From a virus, in the IMG/VR virus record IMGVR_UViG_3300007735_000601, positions 1 to 31,084 of that record: a DNA stretch of 31,084 nucleotides; one strand, given 5' to 3'. Positions within the stretch are counted from its first letter, which is position 1; the number at the start of each line of letters is the position of its first letter. The translations under genes were made by a program, and so were the position numbers. A model generated the notes under the pieces. It worked only from the letters and a program-made list of their open reading frames with translations, made no database searches and had not been told where the DNA came from. Of the stretch, positions 12,155 through 19,523 are shown in pieces.

Positions 12155-12701
12155 ACGGAGCCACCCTTCACCGAGAGGCGCAGGTGCTCGTCGAACTCAG
12201 CGCAGGTGAGGTCGAGCGGGTTTCCGAGTCCTGGAGCCGTGCGAGCGATCAAGTGTGCCTCCGCAAGCAGGTCGCGCTTCCGCTCCGGTTGCGGAGGCGC
12301 GCTCAGTTTCCCGAGTCTGCATCCGTTCCATCGGCAGAAGCGACCGCCACGTTGAGGCACATGGCCGCGATGCGTCCGATCTCGGCAGGCTCGACGATGG
12401 ATCCGATCTCCTCGGCCTCGGCATGGCTGCGCGCGGCGAGGAGCAGGACCGACATCGCTCCCTCGAGCGAGAAGCAGCTCATCACGAAGGAACTCATCTT
12501 CTCCGCCTCGTCCACGCGAGCGGCGACGAACTCCGCGGCCTCGCGTCCCTTCGCCTCCATCGCTCGAGCGAGGTCGATCGCCTTCGTCCGCTCGCGGTCG
12601 ACGTGGATGTTCGCGAGCTTCATCCGCTCTCGCACGGTGAGCGGACGGAGCTCATACGTCCGTCCCTTGACGGTGACGGGAAACGATGCAGCCATGTTCA
12701 T
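12151..12701 (-). CDS. Tail assembly chaperone, long frameshift product (gpGT-like)
   Basis: A -1 frameshift at GGGAAAC (12312-12306) would join the 132 residues of the short chaperone to 51 residues in the -1 frame (LSAPPQPERKRDLLAEAH... ending SVKGGSV, stop 12151-12153), giving about 183 residues. The -1 frame ends four bases into the tape-measure start. This copies the lambda G/GT arrangement, in which the minor long product recruits the tape measure and tail tube subunits. The 51-residue extension has no convincing start of its own. Confidence 0.8.
12303..12701 (-). CDS. Tail assembly chaperone, short product (gpG-like)
   Basis: 132 residues from ATG 12701-12699 (MNMAASFPVTVKGRTYELRPL). 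The pattern of short beta segment, RPLTVRERMKLANI, then long alpha-helical body (ARAMEAKGREAAEFVAARVDEAEK) matches phage tail chaperones, which bind the tape-measure protein during tail assembly. The normal stop TGA comes directly after the slippery heptamer. It lies between the tail tube genes and the tape measure. Confidence 0.75.
   Translation of the reverse strand: MNMAASFPVTVKGRTYELRPLTVRERMKLANIHVDRERTKAIDLARAMEAKGREAAEFVAARVDEAEKMSSFVMSCFSLEGAMSVLLLAARSHAEAEEIGSIVEPAEIGRIAAMCLNVAVASADGTDADSGN
12306..12312 (-). other. Programmed -1 frameshift heptamer GGGAAAC
   Basis: In the chaperone frame the codons read TCG GGA AAC TGA, so the heptamer fits X-XXY-YYZ exactly and precedes the stop. 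About ten bases downstream the RNA can form CTCCG-caac-CGGAG, flanked by GCGC/GCGC, a possible stimulatory stem. Lambda uses GGGAAAG at the same place. Confidence 0.85.
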
Positions 12702-12970
12702 GCCATGATCCTCCTGATGAGGTCCGACAGCGGGTCGCCTGCGGTCGGCACCTCGAGCCTCCTGTCGCCGACGCGCCTGACCGACAGGTCGCGCAGCTGG
12801 TCGCGCCTGAGCCTCTCGACGGAAAGCGCGATCTCGACCGCCTGCTCCTCCGTGATCGTCCCAGGCGAGATCCTGCGGTTCCTCACGGGACCAGAGCGAG
12901 GTACCACCGTGACGATCCAGTCAGACCCGTCAGGCATCACCACCGCCATCGCCTTCTCGAACTCGTTCAT
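12698..12970 (-). CDS. Hypothetical tail-region protein
   Basis: 90 residues from ATG 12970-12968 (MNEFEKAMAVVMPDGSDWIV), the start chosen because it meets the tail-tube stop in an overlap; the longer open frame upstream is antisense to nothing useful and is a shadow of the tail-tube gene. The protein has a short beta part (WIVTVVPRSGPVRNRRI) and a helical part (TEEQAVEIALSVERLRRDQL). It sits between tail tube and chaperone. No family is recognised. Confidence 0.65.
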   Translation of the reverse strand: MNEFEKAMAVVMPDGSDWIVTVVPRSGPVRNRRISPGTITEEQAVEIALSVERLRRDQLRDLSVRRVGDRRLEVPTAGDPLSDLIRRIMA

Positions 12971-13431
12971 CAGGTCAGCCAGGTCACGACCGGAGCGACG
13001 CCGTCTGCGTTCTCCATGTTGCACGACAGCGTCGAGTCTCCGGCCTTCGCGCTGTTGAAGCTCCAGTTGTAGAGCACGCACTTCGCGACGATCTTGGCCT
13101 CGTTCGTTCCGCTCTTGTACAGCGACAGCGTCGCCTGAACCATATGGTTCGTGTTGTTCGTAAGCGGATTCGAGAAGTCCTGGATGTAGATGTTCTGAGT
13201 CGACGTCGATACGGTCCCGATTCCGACGCCTGCGACGCCTGAGAGCGTGCCGGTCAGGTCGAGCATCCCGAGGCGACGGCGGCCGCCGGTGTCGCCGAAG
13301 CCGGTGATGACGGAGACGTTGCGCGAGAGGTTCGCGGTGAACTGGGTCACCTTCATGAAGCTCTGCGTCGTGCCTGCGATCGAGAAGCTCACGTCCCCGT
13401 CATTACCGACGATGTATTGGTCGATTGCCAT
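12970..13431 (-). CDS. Major tail tube protein
   Basis: 153 residues from ATG 13431-13429 (MAIDQYIVGNDGDVSFSIAG). The beta-rich sequence with FMKVTQFTANLSRNVSVITGFGD, then MLDLTGTLSGVAG and MVQATLSLYKSGTNEAKIVA fits small siphovirus tail tube proteins, which polymerise into the tail shaft. Its place between the tail terminator and the chaperone gene supports this. Confidence 0.78.
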   Translation of the reverse strand: MAIDQYIVGNDGDVSFSIAGTTQSFMKVTQFTANLSRNVSVITGFGDTGGRRRLGMLDLTGTLSGVAGVGIGTVSTSTQNIYIQDFSNPLTNNTNHMVQATLSLYKSGTNEAKIVAKCVLYNWSFNSAKAGDSTLSCNMENADGVAPVVTWLT

Positions 13432-13440
13432 TTCTTTGCC

Positions 13441-13842
13441 TCAGCTTGTGCGGTATCCAACGACCCTGTACCTGTCTACCATCGTCCACCCGTCGTCCTC
13501 GAATGAAGGCGACCCGACCGAGATCCTGACGGCGGTCAGCCTGTCGAACCCAGTCGGCGAGATCGCGGCGCTCATCGCGGTCAGCAGGTCAGCCGAGACC
13601 GTGTGCAGCGTGGTCCCATCGGCCGCGCTCTGATAGATGCGGAAGACGAGGATCCCCTCGAACCGCTCGACGCTGCCGAAGAGCTTCTCGCAGGTCGGCG
13701 CAGACTCGAAGTCGTACACGACGAGAGGGAGCGCCGTGTTCGCAGGCAGCTCCGAAAGGCCGATCCTGCCTCCGACCGTCGCGTAGACCGTCGAAGCCTG
13801 CAGGCGCGTCCAGATCGCGTCGAGCATCGCCTTCGCGCTCAT
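13441..13842 (-). CDS. Tail terminator / tail completion protein
   Basis: 133 residues from ATG 13842-13840 (MSAKAMLDAIWTRLQASTVY). The layout of an N-terminal helix, GRIGLSELPANTALPLVVYDF, VERFEGILVFRIYQSAADGT, then HTVSADLLTAMSAAI and a C-terminal beta hairpin is that of phage tail terminators (lambda gpU and DUF3168-type). These cap the growing tail tube and join it to the head. It follows the gp10-like gene by a 4-base overlap, as expected. Confidence 0.75.
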   Translation of the reverse strand: MSAKAMLDAIWTRLQASTVYATVGGRIGLSELPANTALPLVVYDFESAPTCEKLFGSVERFEGILVFRIYQSAADGTTLHTVSADLLTAMSAAISPTGFDRLTAVRISVGSPSFEDDGWTMVDRYRVVGYRTS

Positions 13843-14354
13843 GCCTTGACCCTCGGGAAGTGTCGCTTGAAGGCGACCGCGAATATCGCCGGCAGCTTCG
13901 GACGGAACTTCTCGAGCGTCGGCGCGATGTATGGACGACGCCGCACGCGGCGAGTCCCGAACTCAAGGAAGACCGCATAAGGCACGCGTGATCCAAAGGT
14001 CAGGACGGTGCGGGTCGGCTCCTGCACGTTCGCGACGAATGCGTCGGTGCCAGATGAGCGCGATCCCTGCTTCGGGACCGACGAGACCGTGAAGGATGCG
14101 CGCAGGCGGTTCGTATCGACGGCAGGCGGCCTGCCTGGAGCGGACGCGACGTGGACGCCTGCCTGACGTCGGTTCCTGCGCCGTCCGAATCCCTGGCCGC
14201 GGAAGTACTGCCTTCCCGTTCCCGGCTGGCTCAGCATCGTGCGAATCGAGGAGCTGAGGATCAGCATGGAGGCATTCAAGGCTTCGGCGACCGCCGCCTG
14301 CGTCTTCGCGCGGACGAGCGCCATGTCGATGATGGGTCCATGCTGCGGAGTCAT
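13839..14354 (-). CDS. HK97 gp10-like head-tail/tail component
   Basis: 171 residues from ATG 14354-14352 (MTPQHGPIIDMALVRAKTQA). The C-terminal half contains FGSRVPYAVFLEFGTRRVRRRPYIAPTLEK split over residues 120-150; the YAxFLEFGT...P.P....L pattern is the signature of HK97 gp10-family proteins found between head closure and tail terminator genes. The N-terminus is helical and the middle (RGQGFGRRRNRRQAG) is basic. Confidence 0.8.
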   Translation of the reverse strand: MTPQHGPIIDMALVRAKTQAAVAEALNASMLILSSSIRTMLSQPGTGRQYFRGQGFGRRRNRRQAGVHVASAPGRPPAVDTNRLRASFTVSSVPKQGSRSSGTDAFVANVQEPTRTVLTFGSRVPYAVFLEFGTRRVRRRPYIAPTLEKFRPKLPAIFAVAFKRHFPRVKA

Positions 14355-14731
14355 GGCGTGATCCTCGGCTCGACCTCGGTGACGTCGATCGCGGTCATGT
14401 TGAGGCGATGGCTTGCGGACAGCCGTCCGACCTCGCCTGGATTCGACGCGCCTGTCACGCGCCATCGGTCGACCGTGCCGCTCGTACCCGAGTAGATCTC
14501 GTCGTCGATCCTGACGTCGAGCGTGCCCGAGACGTAGATCGTGCCTCCCGTGCGTCCGCTCTGGCGTCCCTCGAGGACGTCCTGTCCCTGCGCACCAGGC
14601 TGAACGAATCCCGTGAAGCTGGTCACCTGCGCATATGTGCGCAGCGGCTTGCCGTCCGAGCTGACCGTGTTCGTCGGACGGTAGAGGTAGAGCGTCTGTC
14701 CGAACTCGGACACGATGCTCGAGATGCTCAC
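14351..14731 (-). CDS. Head closure / head-tail joining protein
   Basis: 126 residues from ATG 14731-14729 (MSISSIVSEFGQTLYLYRPT). Beta-rich with the SPP1 gp16 or HK97 gp9-type pattern: short N-terminus, FTGFVQPGAQGQDVLEGR, GTIYVSGTLDVRIDDEIYSG, and DRWRVTGASN near the end. Such proteins close the connector after packaging. Order connector, closure, gp10-like, terminator is standard. Confidence 0.72.
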   Translation of the reverse strand: MSISSIVSEFGQTLYLYRPTNTVSSDGKPLRTYAQVTSFTGFVQPGAQGQDVLEGRQSGRTGGTIYVSGTLDVRIDDEIYSGTSGTVDRWRVTGASNPGEVGRLSASHRLNMTAIDVTEVEPRITP

Positions 14732-15543
14732 CTGAGCCTCCGATACGGAGCCAGCATCTTCGCCTCGGTCGCGTCGATCTCGGATGATCCTCGGCGCGAG
14801 TACGAGTACCCGCCGAGGCTCTCGCTCGTCACGCCTGGATCGCGCGTCCTGTCGCGGAAGAGCCGAGCTGCGACCGAGATGGCCGCGTTCTCGACGTCGT
14901 ATGGGATCGTCGCGTAGCCGGCGGTGTAGTCGACGAGCACCGACCGATGGATCGGGAGCTGCTGACCGTAGATTATGCCTGAGTCGAGGTCGACCTGGTA
15001 GTCCTCTAGAGCATCGGTCGGAGCCTCGAGGTACGCGGGACCGTTCTTGAGCGACCGTCCCGCGAGCTTGCGCAGGTACACAGACGGAACATTGAGCAGC
15101 AGGGACGCTGAGAAACCAGAGACCGTGTTGATATGCGTCCTGAGCTCGCTGGTCGTGTCATGGGATCCGAATGGAACGGTCTCGCTATTCTCCGTTCCCG
15201 TCGACTGCATCCTGTAGAGATGCAGGTGGTCTCCGTCCACCGCGACGGTTGCGACCGCATCGGTCGACACCGTGCTCGAGACGGTCATCACGGAGTCCCA
15301 TCCGATGCCGACGAACCTGACGATCGTCACGGGATAGTTGCGGAGCGCGAGCCGGCGGGACTCGCCGCCGTCGCGGATCTCGTAGTAGCGCGTCTCGGTG
15401 AAGTTCCGTCCGCAGTAGGCCTGGACCGAGCGCGAAGCGGCCTCGATCGACCACTGCAGCACCGCGTCATCCGCGACGGTCGTGATCCCGAGCCACGTCT
15501 TCAGCTTCGCCAGCGTCGTGAGCGGATTTGAGTCGATCTGCAT
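14728..15543 (-). CDS. Head-tail connector (adaptor, gp6/gp15-like)
   Basis: 271 residues from ATG 15543-15541. The N-terminus LTTLAKLKTWLGIT, DDAVLQWSIEAASRSVQAYC and RNFTETRYYE is the HK97 gp6-type start; the C-terminus AAISVAARLFRDRTRDPGVTSE and LAPYRRLR is also typical. A 100-residue beta-rich insert lies between, making it longer than the usual 100-200 residues. It forms the ring under the portal to which closure proteins bind. Confidence 0.78.
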   Translation of the reverse strand: MQIDSNPLTTLAKLKTWLGITTVADDAVLQWSIEAASRSVQAYCGRNFTETRYYEIRDGGESRRLALRNYPVTIVRFVGIGWDSVMTVSSTVSTDAVATVAVDGDHLHLYRMQSTGTENSETVPFGSHDTTSELRTHINTVSGFSASLLLNVPSVYLRKLAGRSLKNGPAYLEAPTDALEDYQVDLDSGIIYGQQLPIHRSVLVDYTAGYATIPYDVENAAISVAARLFRDRTRDPGVTSESLGGYSYSRRGSSEIDATEAKMLAPYRRLR

Positions 15544-15760
15544 TGCGTGCCTTCCTGCCTCTCATCGGCTTCGGCGGCGGCTCCGTCGATTCCGCGAACA
15601 GCGGAGCAGGCGGAGTGACCCGCATCGCATGGCCGCTCCTGACCAGTGAATCGACCAGCGATGCCGGGATGCTCACTATGCATCCTGGACGGACCTCGCG
15701 CCGTCCAGAGCGCTCGTCGGCGATCGAGAACGTCCTGAGCACGATCAGTAGCTCATGCAT
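15467..15760 (-). CDS. Small hypothetical protein overlapping the connector start
   Basis: 97 residues from ATG 15760-15758 (MHELLIVLRTFSIADERSG). The segment GCIVSIPASLVDSLVRSGHAM is like small head-region proteins that precede connectors. The last 25 codons overlap the connector gene by 77 bases in another frame, and this tail (DVARDHDRRG) is low in quality, so only the first 70 residues may matter. No function can be named. Confidence 0.55.
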   Translation of the reverse strand: MHELLIVLRTFSIADERSGRREVRPGCIVSIPASLVDSLVRSGHAMRVTPPAPLFAESTEPPPKPMRGRKARNADRLKSAHDAGEAEDVARDHDRRG

Positions 15761-16860
15761 TCAGGCGGCCTCCCGTCAGAATGGTACTTGCCGAGGTACT
15801 GGTGCCGCACCGCGCAGTCGTCCATCGGCCAGGTGATGACGAGCTGCAGGTGTCCGAGCCGCACCTTCGGGGTCGCGCAGATCGTCCGTCCCGCCGCGTG
15901 CAGCTTGTGCCAGAAGTAGATGTCGTCGTCGGTTCGGTTCTCGTCCCACCGTCCATGCTCGTTCGGGACTCCCATGAACCACGGATGCGCGATGTCCTTG
16001 AGGTGCTCGAGGCGGATCATCGTCAGGCCGAAGTGACCGTTCTTGATCCGCACCGCCTCCTGGTGGAAATACTCGGTGGTGACCCGCTGCATCGGGTTTC
16101 CCTCGTCGTCGATCAGGTTGAGGAGCAGCTGGTCGCGGTCGCGTCCGATCTGGAGCGGACAGAGCGCCGTGATGTCTGGACGCTCCTCCATGATCTGCCA
16201 GAGTCGAACGACGTCCCTGATGTCGAAGATGGAGTCGTAGTCGATGGTCAGCGCGTACTTCGCTCCGCGCTCAACTTCCTGCGTGATGAGGCGCTCGAGG
16301 CACTGTCCCCAGAAGACGCCGGTGCTCTTCACGAAGCGCATCTGAAGCTGCGAGCAGACCTCGAGCGTATGAGCGAAGGTCTCCGTCCATGAGACGCGAG
16401 GAAGGCTCATCAGCGCCGTCACGTCCTTCAACGGGATCTCAGGTTCCTTCCTGATCCTCTTCTCGCAGGTGACGGCGATCCTCTGCGGACTCGGCTTCCA
16501 TCTGAGCGCGCCTCCCATTCCGCCGACGATCTCGAGGCCCGCCATGTTGACGGTGTCGCAGACCTTGCTGCGGTTCCAGATCGAACGGTTCAATCCATCC
16601 GAGCACAGGATCGGCTCGACGTCTTCGTCGCTGCTCGAGTAGGCGTGGCAGATCCAGTCGAAGTCGGTCACCTCGAGCGTCAGGCGCGCCTTGTCCGCCA
16701 TCTTCTGCGCGAATCCCCTGAGCATCGGCAGAGCATCCTTGGCGGGAAGCCTGTCGAGCAAATTCCCGATGTCCACCGACTTGAGCGATGCGTCCGCGAT
16801 CCCAGAAAGGTCGATCCGCTTCTCGTTCCCGACCGACAGATGTCCGTCCATGGCTTCCAT
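15745..16860 (-). CDS. GT-A glycosyltransferase with decayed N-terminal methyltransferase domain
   Basis: 371 residues from ATG 16860-16858, with AAGGAGG five bases upstream; an ATG at 16884 has no such site. Residues about 150-300 look like a GT-A glycosyltransferase: LEVCSQLQMRFVKSTGVFWGQ, then KYALTIDYDSIF with the metal-binding DxD motif at D207-D209, and later GHFGLTMIRLEHL and DDDIYFWHKLHAAG. Residues 15-115 align by eye with the central and C-terminal part of the phage methyltransferase at 24676-25143 (NLLDRLPAKDALPML against HVLEHLPMQRTMPAL) but lack the SAM-binding glycine loop. It has its own promoter, inside the head-tail block. It may sugar-modify virion proteins or the host surface. 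Confidence 0.75.
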   Translation of the reverse strand: MEAMDGHLSVGNEKRIDLSGIADASLKSVDIGNLLDRLPAKDALPMLRGFAQKMADKARLTLEVTDFDWICHAYSSSDEDVEPILCSDGLNRSIWNRSKVCDTVNMAGLEIVGGMGGALRWKPSPQRIAVTCEKRIRKEPEIPLKDVTALMSLPRVSWTETFAHTLEVCSQLQMRFVKSTGVFWGQCLERLITQEVERGAKYALTIDYDSIFDIRDVVRLWQIMEERPDITALCPLQIGRDRDQLLLNLIDDEGNPMQRVTTEYFHQEAVRIKNGHFGLTMIRLEHLKDIAHPWFMGVPNEHGRWDENRTDDDIYFWHKLHAAGRTICATPKVRLGHLQLVITWPMDDCAVRHQYLGKYHSDGRPPECMSY

Positions 16861-16879
16861 GCGTGCCTCCTTGCGCAAG

Positions 16880-16888
16880 AGCATATCA
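16880..16888 (-). promoter_or_regulatory. Extended -10 promoter for the glycosyltransferase and tail genes
   Basis: TGATATGCT on the minus strand (16888-16880) fits the extended -10 form TGnTATAAT at most positions. It lies directly after the terminator hairpin at 16907-16934 and about 20 bases before the start at 16860. A -35 is not evident; the terminator U-tract occupies that place. Confidence 0.5.
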
Positions 16889-16897
16889 GCGCAGGAT

Positions 16898-16934
16898 GGA
16901 AAAAGAAGCGCGGCGGCACGAATGCCGCCGCGCT
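16898..16934 (-). terminator. Strong intrinsic terminator after the capsid genes
   Basis: AGCGCGGCGGCA (16907-16918) and TGCCGCCGCGCT (16923-16934) form a 12-bp perfect stem; on the minus strand the loop reads TTCG and the stem is followed by TTCTTTTTCC (16906-16897). It follows the gene ending at 16958 and divides the head block from the glycosyltransferase and tail block. Confidence 0.88.
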
Positions 16935-16957
16935 CCGAGGAGGAGATGGTTCTCCGT

Positions 16958-17377
16958 TCAGAGACCCGTCGAGCTCTGAGCGGCGGTGGCGTTCCGCGTC
17001 AGGGCCGTGTCGTAGGCATCCGACAGCTCGCAGATGAGCGAGCAGAGTCCGGTCGCTCCTGGCGTGAAGGTGGCCTTCAGGTAGCGCTTGCGGCCGCCGA
17101 GGGGGACACCCCACACCACGCGCGCGATGGTGGTCGCTGCGCTGACGGTGCTGGCGGTCCAGTCCGTGTTCTGGACGTATCCGCTGACGGCGTTGGTGGT
17201 GCCGCCGGACGTGTCGCTCTCGACGAGAAGGTTGTTGTTGGTGGCGATGGCGTTGGTCTGCGCGACCACGCCGACGATCTTGGCGTAGTTGAATCCCTGA
17301 GTGTCGAACTCGGCGGTGAGCTGGCTTGCATTCGTAGCAGAGAAGCTGCCGAGGACGATTCGTGTGGAGCTCTTCAT
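16958..17377 (-). CDS. Putative head decoration protein
   Basis: 139 residues from ATG 17377-17375, with AAGGAA upstream. Directly downstream of the major capsid gene, the usual place of decoration proteins. The sequence is beta-rich and low in charge (RIVLGSFSATNASQLTAEFD, YAKIVGVVAQTNAIATNNN, VVWGVPLGGRKRYLKATFTP) and ends in a helical tail. No exact family is recognised. The strong terminator begins 24 bases after its stop, suggesting high expression together with the capsid protein. Confidence 0.65.
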   Translation of the reverse strand: MKSSTRIVLGSFSATNASQLTAEFDTQGFNYAKIVGVVAQTNAIATNNNLLVESDTSGGTTNAVSGYVQNTDWTASTVSAATTIARVVWGVPLGGRKRYLKATFTPGATGLCSLICELSDAYDTALTRNATAAQSSTGL

Positions 17378-17400
17378 GGTGTGGTTCCTTTCCTGTCAGA

Positions 17401-18774
17401 TCAGAGGGTGAACTTCACCATCGCGCCGGTCGCGGTGGAGCCGCCGACGTTGGCGCAGACGATGTCGAAGCGCTCCGTGCCGCGGACGACGCGCTCGTCC
17501 TGCTCGAACGCATTGAGCGCCGAGTCGGAGAACGCGATCGCCGTCGCTCGGCGGTCGCCGAGGAAGCACGCCTGCGAGAGGTCGCCGATGTACGCGAGGA
17601 CGTCGCCGTCCGCGCCGGTGGTCGCGGTCACGGCAGGCAGCACCTGCGAGAACTCGACCGGGTATCCGAAGTACTTCGGCGCGATGCCGTTCGCCATCTC
17701 GTTCGCGGTGACGCCGCCGGCGGCCATCGAAAGGCGCTCGAAGATCGCGTGGTAGGTCGACTTGTGGCAGTAGATCTTCACGTTGTTGCGCTGGAAGGCC
17801 CAGTTCGGGAGCTTCGCGAGCGCCGCGGAGATCTCGTCCTTCGTGACCGACGCGTAGGTCGTGGTCGCGCTGGTCGAGACCTGGTAGGTCGCGTTGGTAA
17901 GCGCTCCTGCGAGGCCGACGATTCCGCCGTAGGTCGAGGTTCCGGTTCCGTTGAATCCGGCGTCGTCCTCCTTGAGCGAGAACGCGTAGGCGACCTCGTT
18001 CGCGATGTCGTCGCCGATGTTCACCAGCGCGTCCTCGAGCAGCTCGTTCGAGATGGTGGTGAGGCACATCAGCTTCTTCGCGACGAGCTGCACCGCGTCG
18101 AAGGTCTGCGTCGACTCCGTGCCTGCGTTGATCTCGCCGACGAAGTACGCGGTGAGGCCCGCGGTGCGCTTCGAGATGCGGAGCGTGTCCGAGGACATCG
18201 GATAGATCTTCGCGTTGCGGCGGAAGACGCCGTACTGCTCGCGGAGCGTCACGATCTCGTTCTCGAACTCGTCGGGGACGAGGAATCCGCCGGCGCTGTT
18301 CACGCCTTCGGAGTGGGCCTTGACCTGGATGCCGTTGTTCTTGCAGAACTGCGCGGACTTCTGGTGGCCCATCGCGGCGAGGCAGAACGCGCCGAAGCGG
18401 TACGCGCTCTCCTTGTTCTTGAACGCCTTGAGGCGGCCGTACTGCTTGGCGCTCTCCCACGCCTTCGGCTCGGCGCTGACGGACATCGGTCCGACGCCTC
18501 CGGTCGTGCGGATGCCGAGCGCGCTGCGCACGCTCTTCGCGACCTTCTCCTCGATGCCTGAGGCATCGGCGGAATCGGACATCGGAGCCTCCGCGCCTGC
18601 CGGCATGATGTGGACGTCGAGCGCCTCGGGGTCGATCGCGACGCCTGCGGCGTCGGTGATCATGAAGTCACCCTCGAGGATGAGCTTCTTCTGAGCGACG
18701 ACGCCTGCCTCACCCTTGGCCTTCGCGGCCTTGGATAGCGCGTCCTTGAACTGGTCGATCGTGATGGTCTTCAT
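17401..18774 (-). CDS. HK97-fold major capsid protein
   Basis: 457 residues from ATG 18774-18772 (MKTITIDQFKDALSKAAKAK). Residues 1-155 are a long N-terminal domain, probably the scaffold-like delta domain removed by the protease; the mature fold appears to begin near HSEGVNSAGGFLVPDEFENE (154-173), a standard HK97 capsid start. Later segments fit the E-loop, P-domain and A-domain: LRISKRTAGLTAYFVGEI, KKLMCLTTISNELLEDAL, YFGYPVEFSQVLPAV and GDLSQACFLGDRRATAI. The upstream gene is the prohead protease. No homologue search was done, but the pattern is strong. Confidence 0.9.
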   Translation of the reverse strand: MKTITIDQFKDALSKAAKAKGEAGVVAQKKLILEGDFMITDAAGVAIDPEALDVHIMPAGAEAPMSDSADASGIEEKVAKSVRSALGIRTTGGVGPMSVSAEPKAWESAKQYGRLKAFKNKESAYRFGAFCLAAMGHQKSAQFCKNNGIQVKAHSEGVNSAGGFLVPDEFENEIVTLREQYGVFRRNAKIYPMSSDTLRISKRTAGLTAYFVGEINAGTESTQTFDAVQLVAKKLMCLTTISNELLEDALVNIGDDIANEVAYAFSLKEDDAGFNGTGTSTYGGIVGLAGALTNATYQVSTSATTTYASVTKDEISAALAKLPNWAFQRNNVKIYCHKSTYHAIFERLSMAAGGVTANEMANGIAPKYFGYPVEFSQVLPAVTATTGADGDVLAYIGDLSQACFLGDRRATAIAFSDSALNAFEQDERVVRGTERFDIVCANVGGSTATGAMVKFTL

Positions 18775-18851
18775 GGTTCATTCCCTGCGTTCTGCGGGAT
18801 GGATCGAGCTCGAGGAGGCGCTTCCAGGCACTCGCCGACAGGCGCTCCAAG

Positions 18852-19523
18852 TCAGATCCGCACCGCACCCTTCGCGCGCGCGATCTCTCGGCGGACGATG
18901 GCATCGACGTCAATCGGCTTCCGCTTCTGCTCGGTTGAGCGCGCGGGTACGTCGACCGTGACGACGATCCGCTTCGGCATCTCGATGCCGAACCAGCGCT
19001 TCGCGCCGACTGGAGAGCAGAGACCCTTCTTGACGGCGGTTATGAGCGCCTCGGGATTCGCCTGCAGCGGAGCGAGGCTCACCTCGAGCAGCTTCCAGCG
19101 CGAGAAGATCCGCGACACGGAGCCGCCGTACTTCTTGCGGTCGATGTCGGTCGCCATGCGGACGCCGCCTTCCTCCGGCACGTATCCGACCGAGACGCCG
19201 CTGACGATTCCTTGTCCGACGAGCGCCGCGGCGACCTCTGGGAAGAACTCTCCGGCGTATCCGTCCGGTCGCTTGGCGAAGACGAAGTCGGCGACGATCT
19301 CGCGCTCCTTCCGCTTCAGCGGTCCGACCGCCTTGCCGACAGGCTCGGCGTAATCGTGATTCCAGAAGAGCGTCGGGTTCCTATCGAACTCCTTCGAGTT
19401 CATTCCGCTCGGAATCAGCACCTCTCCATCGCGGTCGATGGTCTCGCTGGTGATGACTGCGGTGAACCCGCTCGCGCTCGGCGCGATCTGCGCGCTCAGT
19501 GCCTTCGTCTGCATGGTCGTCAT
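18852..19523 (-). CDS. Prohead protease (HK97 gp4-like)
   Basis: 223 residues from ATG 19523-19521. Serine protease of the herpesvirus-protease type: ETIDRDGEVLIPSGM, TLFWNHDYAEPVGKAV with H56, IVSGVSVGY with S111, and LLEVSLAPLQANP with E147; these positions are close to the triad of HK97 gp4. It cleaves the delta domain of the capsid protein during head maturation. The 70-residue C-terminus (VVTVDVPARSTEQKRKP...) is basic. The gene overlaps the MuF-like gene by 4 bases and precedes the capsid gene by 77 bases. Confidence 0.9.
   Translation of the reverse strand: MTTMQTKALSAQIAPSASGFTAVITSETIDRDGEVLIPSGMNSKEFDRNPTLFWNHDYAEPVGKAVGPLKRKEREIVADFVFAKRPDGYAGEFFPEVAAALVGQGIVSGVSVGYVPEEGGVRMATDIDRKKYGGSVSRIFSRWKLLEVSLAPLQANPEALITAVKKGLCSPVGAKRWFGIEMPKRIVVTVDVPARSTEQKRKPIDVDAIVRREIARAKGAVRI

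Noticed and set aside
17362-18561. Open frame of 399 codons on the plus strand opposite the capsid gene
   Set aside because: The minus-strand frame encodes a clear HK97 capsid protein; the plus-strand frame is a GC-driven shadow rich in R, V, E and L without any family pattern.
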